64,000 bases of DNA. It comes from Platynereis dumerilii (lineage: Eukaryota; Annelida; Polychaeta; Phyllodocida; Nereididae). The stretch covers positions 58,457,514-58,521,513 of the forward strand of contig JAPTHN010000005.1 of the NCBI GenBank assembly GCA_026936325.1. Direction: 5' to 3'. A program made the translations under genes and the position numbers. This document shows positions 56,830-64,000 of this stretch, piece after piece (position 1 is the stretch's first letter; every line of letters begins with the position of its first letter). The notes below the pieces were generated by a model. That model ran no database searches. It had not been told where the DNA came from and saw nothing but the letters and a program-made list of their open reading frames with translations.

Positions 56830-58090
56830 ATCAGATAACTTCTAAACAAGATGAAATCACTCCCAAGGATAATTTAGACTGTAACAGGCTCAGAAAGCAT
56901 AAATATGATGAATTGACGAACATATATAAACAGAAATCAATTACTAAACATGTTGTCAGACATTATATGGTATTTTTAGATCTAGTAATCTATGAAATGG
57001 TATTATATGAAAAAAAAACCCCAAGCTCTCCATCAATGACTGATGGTCACCAACTTATCATTGCTGTGCCTACGTAACTACGCACTGCCTTTCAAAGACT
57101 AGCAGAAGACAAGTATGAATACTTGCAGCAACAGAATAAAAAACATTCGATAGGTGCACTATGGAAAGTGTTGATTGAAAACACAGCAATTGAGTAATAT
57201 AGATTCAGTTTAAGGTATTTGCAGCTCTTCTGTGTCAAACATTTGACAAGGAATAAAATGCCGCCTCTCAGGAACGCAAAAAATGTATGAGTTTGTCCTC
57301 GTAGCCTTGTAAAAGAGCTCATACTCATGCCTGATTGACCAGATTTATTGCTTTTACTCTCAATCAAAAGAAATTATCTTGATCAACATCAGATAATCCA
57401 AACGTGAGTCAAGATGCAACATTTCATAAACTGCAGAGTTATGAATTGCCAACAGAAGACTAATGTACAGGGTCATTGTAATATGACATGCGCAGGGGCA
57501 TTGTGATATGACAAGGATGAATATTGACAATGACGTACACATGCAACCAGAGATCAACGTCTATGATTCATGAAAATTGACAATGACATTATTCAGTCTG
57601 GTTACCAGTTAATATTCATAAAACCTCTTATGGGCTAACAATTATGAAAGCATGGGCTAACAATAGGATAGCATATCTGACCTCAGACCATATCACTGTT
57701 CTGGAAGAACAAGTTGTGGCTTATCTTAAATATGCAACGCTATGCCTCGTGGCCAGGAAACCATTCTCTCATTTGTATGTTGGCTTGACAACTTTGCTTG
57801 TGCATAACGAGGAATGAAGATTCCTTTAAAAACAGAATACGAATGACAGCACAACATATTTACATTTTTATGCAATGAATTATCATCGTAAGGATTGTTA
57901 CTGGTACTAAGCAGCTTTGTGATACAAACTTAAACATATAGCATCTTTACAAGCAAACCGTATGCTTCAGTTTATTTTGAACTAATAAATACTGCTAGAA
58001 CATTATATCTAATCAAGGTTATTAAAAAAAGTTATATCCTCCTTTTTAGCCAACAATTGTAGACATGATTTGATTCAATTAAATTTAAAT
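56830..58090. repeat. Array 2, rest of unit H
   Basis: Collinear with 43,084-45,640 once the LINE fragment and the CRE element there are removed, so it is the empty-site reference for both. No gene seen. Confidence 0.8.
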
Positions 58091-61000
58091 TCATGCATTA
58101 ATCAAACAAGTCCCCGGATATGAGAACATTATCTATATTGCAACAAAATAATGAGGTAGTCTTATAACTGCGCACATGTTTTCAAGATAGGAGCCGAAAT
58201 TTTCCCACAACATTACAATGATGAGCCTCATCACAGAGAAGACTGCTATGAGGTTTAAAGACAGATTTAATCTGGCATAGTACGTTCAAGGAAAATGAAA
58301 GTTTGGAGTTCCCTGTGAGTGTTAATTACAAGCCTGATAAGTACTGTGTAACAGCAATGTAGTGGTTCCTATCAACTTCAGTCTCAGAAGAGGCATTACT
58401 TCTGCTTGACTTGATTTAGGAGGTGCCGGCCCAGATATACCACTCTTTGAACTGGGAGCCAAAGATCTGGATGGAAGGAATCTATCTGACAGGCAAGCAC
58501 AGGCTCTTTGAGACTATTGCGTCTTAACAGGGCTAATTTGAGTCATACGCAAAACAACCTGAGACACCATCAGGTCATTTTTATATGAACTTGAAAAATA
58601 ACAGAATGAGACAAAGGTGTGCTCTGAGTTGCTCCATAATGTCATTTCAGCTTGGATGCAAGATCTTTTTATAATCCACAAGATCCTTGGAACTATTGTT
58701 TGTTTGTGAGTGATGTCAATAGTCAATCAGTTGTCCCTTTTGCACTCTTCTTCAAAAGTGGACTTATCTAATGGATTTATCTATGTGCATCTTTTGCATC
58801 TAGGAAATTGAAAGGTTGGTATGTTGGTGAGCTTTGATGTGTCCAAAGCTAATGCAATACTATAATGTATCTGCTCTGGTTGCCAGACACAGAGGCCAAG
58901 ACATACAGAGGAGAATTATGTTGATGTTCCGAAAATTGTTCTTCATTAAGAATAACGGTAAAAGTAGAGATTCAAAAAGCTACCCATAATGTTAACTAAA
59001 AACCCTCCACACTCTCTGAAAGTGTTTTGGATCAAGCATTGCTTCAGCCTGTTTCCTCCAGAATGTGATTGACAAAAAGAACTTTTGAGTATTGCCCACC
59101 GAAAACCTTTCCATTCTATAATACAGGGAGATTCAAGTTGGATGATCATTGAATTTATACCATGATTTCCTCCTATTAAATTTTTGAATTGGGGATGACA
59201 AAAGAGCCACAGGTGCTTTTGATGGCAATAGCTATGATTTCACAGTAGCAGAATTTAAATACGAAGAACTTGGACTAATATATAAAAGGTCATCGCAGAG
59301 AGCATCATCAATCCATCAAAAAAATGTTGATCACCAACCCATGGTGCACCCACAAGTGTGTCAAGCAGCAATCTACTTGAGGTGTCATAGACAATACTCA
59401 GTCATAAATATCAGAGAAGGTCTCTCAGGCGAAATAAGAAAGCTTTATTGCCAAATCACTAATCAAATCTGGTTTGGATATTAGCTGAAATGATGGATAA
59501 AGCAACTTACACAACATCGCAAGAAAATATATGTACTATAATGCCGTCAGACAATAATTGTGAATATATTATGTATCAGATTAATTCTACGTATACAAGA
59601 TGGAAATCCTTCCTTTGCATAATTTAGACAGAGTAGTGTACTATGAGAGCATAGATATGATAAATTGGAGATCATATATATCTAGAAATCAATTATTTAT
59701 TACACCAGCTTTCCTTAGATCACTTCGAATAACATTCATATGGTATCTTATGATTGTGAATCTGTACAACTGCATTAAGAAACTTCCCAAGGTTGGTTTC
59801 TAATGGATATATTATACTATCATATTGCCATGCCATACTTTGCCGACATTCAAGACAAGCTTAGGTAAAGTTATTATGGATTCATGATCTTGCTATAACA
59901 GAAGTGACAGAAAACCACTGGGAACAGGATGAAATGTGCTGATTGATATCATTCATTTATCATTTGAGACATAGATTTTGCTTTATTGCTTATTGAACCT
60001 GAGTGTGCCAGTCCACTTTAAACTTCCAAGTGATTATGAGCACTCGGGAAACTGCATTAATTTTGGTCAGGCTTGGTTGATTATGATTGTCTCTGTTTTT
60101 ATATTTCATACCTATTTCAACACACTCATTATCCAATGGCATACAAACATTTAGTTGCAATTGGACTAAATTACTGTCATGCACAGAATAAACAAAATTA
60201 ATTTTTTTCCGTATTAGTCGACCAGTCGGTCAGTGGTCGGCCCTCAGCTAACCCCCTACCTGACAATATCAGGCAACAGGTCGCTCAAACTCTTTCGTGT
60301 AACCAGAGAGCCAGTCAACCAACGGAACAGCCAGCTAGTTCATTGGTCAGTCAGTCCATCAGTCGGTCAGAGATGAATAAGAGGCCTTGTAAGATAGCTA
60401 GGTTGCCCAAGGTAGGTGGATGAATGGATAGTTTTACTGCATCAGATAGTCAAACAGGTAGATTGACGATGTTGACCAAAACCTAGACAGAATAAATGCT
60501 TTCCTGAGGCATACAACATTATAGAACCAGCAGTTACATAAATTCAGAAATTACTTTTAGAAATATCTTATAATATATAAAAAGCTAAATTTATTTAGCC
60601 TGATTCTTCATAATTTTCCCTTTTGATTTTCCTCCCCCCCCCCTCCAAACTATCTAATCCAGCTGCTCCTCTGAGATTGATAGTTTAATATTTTAATCCT
60701 TGAGATTGTTTTTGTTTGGAATGTGGTCAGTCAACTATGAAATTTTGAAGCATCATCATAGCAGTTTAACTTACATGGCACGCCTGGACGCATGAAGCAA
60801 TAAGGTATTGACAGTCTTTCTGCATGAATGTCAAATTAATGCCAAGGTGACAAATAATACATGAATGATTTCCCTCAGAGATACAATGTTCTAGCAATGC
60901 ATTGGTTCCTCATAGTAGCCTTGCCAAAAGCTCTTGCTTCACAGCTTCTTTACCTAACTGACCTCATTGATGCCTGAACGACGTCAGATTATCTTAACAT

Positions 61001-61870
61001 AAGTCACGCAGAAGCTAAACATTATTTCAAGGGCAAGGACAAGATCAGGAGACTCTAAATTAGCATATTTATCTGACTTGCAATTAATATTCATTTGGAT
61101 ACTTTTCATGATGTATTGTTTCAGCATCTGGAGTTTACAAGAGTCATACTTGTAAGGCATGTAAGCAGACACTCCCGGATTGTTTGTACAAAAGGATCTT
61201 CCTGAGTGATTGATGCAATAGTTCACAGTCCAGAAGGCAAAGCTTGTTTTGAAACTGAATGGAGATGCTCTGCTGTTCAATGACATAATTATACCATCAC
61301 TCCTTTGCAGACTGAGGCACACGACAGCGATAACGGTCGCTTTATGGTGTGATGAACAGAAAGAGAAAACTCACTCTCTCATGTGTTGTATCTTATAGCC
61401 GCTCAGAACAGTCTCGTGGAAGGCTGTTTTGTTTGTAATGTGATTTGGCTTTATATTACTACAAAAACATAATTATGCAATCAATGTCTGTCATACCAGT
61501 CAATCTTACATGCAGATTATCACATTCAGTTTTTAGAGTTTCCAAAAAGAAAATTTATATCAGTTGTAAAAATCTTGAGAGCTAAAGTGAGAGGATGAGG
61601 TGATTGACAAAAAAATACAACTTCATGATTTGTTAAAGCAATTCTCCACTCTGCTTCTTTGGTTTAGCAAATATCAGTGATGTAATTGAGGCTGTGATAC
61701 CTGATGACGAGACTAGTCCCCGAGCTTCCAACACCGGCCCAAAGACACTCGAGACCAAGGCATGGCCAAGGATTTAGCATCCGAGATCTAACGAAGGCCG
61801 AAGCCATCAAAATATGAGACCTCTTTAGAATGCTTGCAAATATACTTTTTCAACTGTCAATCTGCATCAT
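58090..61870. repeat. Array 2, unit G (second member of the 10.4-kb pair)
   Basis: Close copy of unit F. It lacks F's 48,511-49,522 and 49,578-51,028, with short identical words (tgtga and tctataata) at the joints. It has about 210 bp near 60,077-60,290 not found at the corresponding place in F. No gene apart from the decayed Q module near 58,420. Confidence 0.88.
58420..58530 (+). pseudogene. Module Q copy, frameshifted
   Basis: Begins GAGPDIPLFELGAKDLDGR. It shares the one-base shift and the TAA with the unit F copy at 47,876, as expected for its duplicate. Confidence 0.5.
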
Positions 61871-62168
61871 TGGCATATTACAGCTTCAAGACTTTCATTG
61901 GACCTTTATTAATTTGTTATGTCATGTCCTTAACTAGTTTCTATGATGCCAGAGATATATATGTAGAATCATTGACAGTTGTCTTGGTTGGCAAAACTTT
62001 TTTGCAGAAAAGTGTTTTCAATATCAGTGCTAATACTATTCTTAAATGTGAAAGTTTCCAAATTTCTTAATATTCCATGCCATGGAGACCAGAAGGGCAA
62101 GTAGTTAGAGCGCATCTTCAGCTTGTCCTGCAACAACAGAATCCTTATAAAACAGCACTGATATTCAC

Positions 62169-62267
62169 TTAGAAGGACAAAGCATCGTCCATGCAATGTC
62201 AGGAGACCCGTACGTGAACTGTTGTGATGCAGTCTATGGACAGTGGTCTGATAACAGTTGCTACTGA
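62169..62267 (+). CDS. Candidate C-terminal exon piece (module U), copy 4
   Basis: Frame LEGQSIVHAMSGDPYVNCC then DAVYGQWSDNSCY and a stop, one codon shorter by an in-frame 3-bp loss. Keeping the frame through that loss is mildly consistent with coding. Confidence 0.25.
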   Translation, partial: LEGQSIVHAMSGDPYVNCCDAVYGQWSDNSCY

Positions 62268-62810
62268 AGACAGTTTCTTGACATGTTGCCATTAATGTAA
62301 GCTAATGTTAACAACATACAGTTACTTGTTATGCTGTTGCACATAAAGCATGTTCCTAATTTTAAAGATCAGCTGTAAAGATTTTCTGATACTAAGGTTC
62401 AATTTTGGATAGTATTGAACTGTTTAAAAGGCTTAAGATTTAATTTATATATATCACAATTTTATTACAAGTGATGTATATTCGTAGGTTCTTACCATGC
62501 ATTATATAGTGCCTACAGGTCTATATATTGGGGCAAAGTAATTAAGTACTTGTACAACTATTTTCATGTTATTCAACAGGAAGGTTGAAGTATTCCATCC
62601 AGATAACAATGATGTTCCTAATCAGAGAGAAGACTCTTTCAAGCTTCAAAGGCAAATTAAATCTGGCATAGTACATTATAGGAAAACGAAAGTCTCAAGT
62701 TTCCTGTGAGTGTTAATTATAAGCCTGATAAGTACTGTGTAACAGCCATGCAGCGATTCCTGCCAACTTGTGTCTAAGAAGTCACATTACTTCTGCTTAA
62801 CTTGATTTAG

Positions 62811-62926
62811 GAGGTGTTGGCCAAGATATACCACATATACCACACTTTGAACTGAGAGCCAAAGATCTGGAGCAAAGAAACAATCTGGGAGCAAAACGCA
62901 GGCTCTTTGACAACCTGGCATCTTAA
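62811..62926 (+). pseudogene. Module Q copy with small in-frame duplication and early stop
   Basis: Acceptor 'ttgatttag', then GVGQDIPHIPHFELRAKDLE: a 9-bp in-frame duplication (ataccacat) relative to the unit H copy. It ends in the shared TAA after '..NLAS'. The preceding module P copy (62,580-62,705) is open as KVEVFHPDNNDVPNQRED and carries the donor CCT|GTGAGT. Confidence 0.5.
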
Positions 62927-64000
62927 CAAGGCTACTTCGAGCCACGGATAAAAAGACCTGAGATACATCAGATAAGAATGCAAACAAGTCCCTATTTTCC
63001 AAAAATGTCACTTCAACTTGGATGCAAGATCCTTACATGACTTGGAATAACTTTTTTTTTGTAACATCAAATAGAGTATTTGCTGTCCCTGAATATTGAC
63101 AATGACACACATGCAACCAGAGATTAACGTCTATGACTCATGCAAATTGACAATGCCATTATTCAGTCTGGTTACCAGTTAATATTCATAGAACCTCTTA
63201 TGGGCTAGAAATTATGAAAGCATGGGCTAACAATAGGATAGCATGGCTGACCTCAGACCATATCACTTTTCTGGAAGAACCAGTTGTGGTTTGTCCTAAA
63301 TATGCAATGCTATGCCTCATGGCAAGGAAACCATTCTCTCATTTTTATGATGTTGGCTTGACAACTTGTGCATAATGAGGAATGATGATTCCTTTAAAAA
63401 CAGAATAAGAATGACTACTTAACTTATTTACATTTTAATATCATCGTAAGGATTGTTGCTGGTACTAAGCAGCCTTGTGATACAAAGTTAAACATATTGC
63501 ATGTTTAACAGCAAAACATCTGCTTCATTTCATTTTTGAACTTTTGTAAGAAATACCACCAGAACATTATATCTATTCAAGATTACAATAAGATATATCC
63601 TCTTTTTTAGCTAACAAGTTAAGACATGATTTAATTAGATTCAGTTTTTTGAACTTTTGTAATAAATACCACCAGAACATTATATCTATTCAAGATTACA
63701 ATAAGATATATCCTCTTTTTTAGCTAACAAGTTTAGACATGATTTAATTAAATTCAGTTTAAATTCATGAATTAACCACACAACTCCCTTTATGTAAGCA
63801 CATTGTCTATATTGCAACGCAACAAAATAATGAGGTAGACTTACAACTATCCACATGTTTTAAAGACAGTAGCTGAAATTTTCCATCAACATTACAATGA
63901 TGAGCCTCATCACGGAGAAGACTGCTATGAGCTTCAAAGGCAGATTTAATCTGGCATAGTACGTTAAAGGAAAATGAAAGTTTGGAGTTCCCTGTGAGTT

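Larger units (their letters stand above)
61870..64000. repeat. Array 2, unit I (truncated repeat of unit H), continues past the window
   Basis: 61,870-63,060 follows 53,570-54,600. The sequence then jumps at about 63,090 to the equivalent of 57,510 and runs to the window end along 57,510-58,330. About 2.9 kb of unit H, including module V and the ATGT-flanked element, is missing here. A short direct duplication of about 95 bp lies at 63,530-63,625 and 63,650-63,745. No new gene. Confidence 0.82.

Overview
This window looks like intergenic or intronic DNA from a marine invertebrate nuclear genome. It is AT-rich and has no bacterial-style gene packing. It carries non-LTR retrotransposons, tRNA-derived SINEs and many terminal-inverted-repeat (TIR) DNA elements, plus long tetranucleotide microsatellites. 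The palindrome-like word 'taggcctat' recurs, which I associate with echinoderm and hemichordate genomes; that placement is an inference and could be wrong. No complete host gene was recognised.

Layout. (1) Array 1, about 1-32,058: a roughly 5.6-kb unit repeated head to tail. Unit A (1-5,651) and unit B (5,652-15,755) are close copies, unit C (17,590-18,809 plus 25,461-31,140) is more diverged, and only the head of unit D (31,736-32,058) remains. Unit B carries a nearly whole LINE (6,345-10,516), itself split by a SINE. Unit A carries a full-length SINE (2,124-2,412). Unit C is interrupted by 6.6 kb that includes a 5.66-kb TIR element full of microsatellites and a 1-kb polypurine tract. (2) 32,059-33,951: a 1.9-kb foldback element made almost wholly of two inverted arms. 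(3) Array 2, about 33,956-64,000: a second family of local duplications. It includes a tandem pair with a period near 10.4 kb (47,640-58,090 and 58,090 to beyond the window end). Inserted in it are a 5.1-kb foldback element built of 350-bp repeats (37,024-42,134), a 5'-truncated CR1/L2-like LINE, a 0.5-kb element with three CRE sites and a TATA box, a hAT element with arrays of the octamer ATGCAAAT, and two short TIR elements.

Coding content. The only recognisable proteins belong to LINEs: a CCHC zinc-knuckle, endonuclease and reverse transcriptase polyprotein, and a reverse transcriptase C-terminus. Inside the arrays there are short exon-like open segments with plausible splice sites. Each is repeated, mostly in decayed form: one on the minus strand of array 1, and three kinds on the plus strand of array 2. 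They suggest that both arrays are duplicated pieces of host genes, but I could not name those genes.

The most useful property of the window is that the duplicated units act as internal controls. A unit lacking an insertion shows the empty site, so several insertions can be delimited almost to the base and ordered relative to the duplications.
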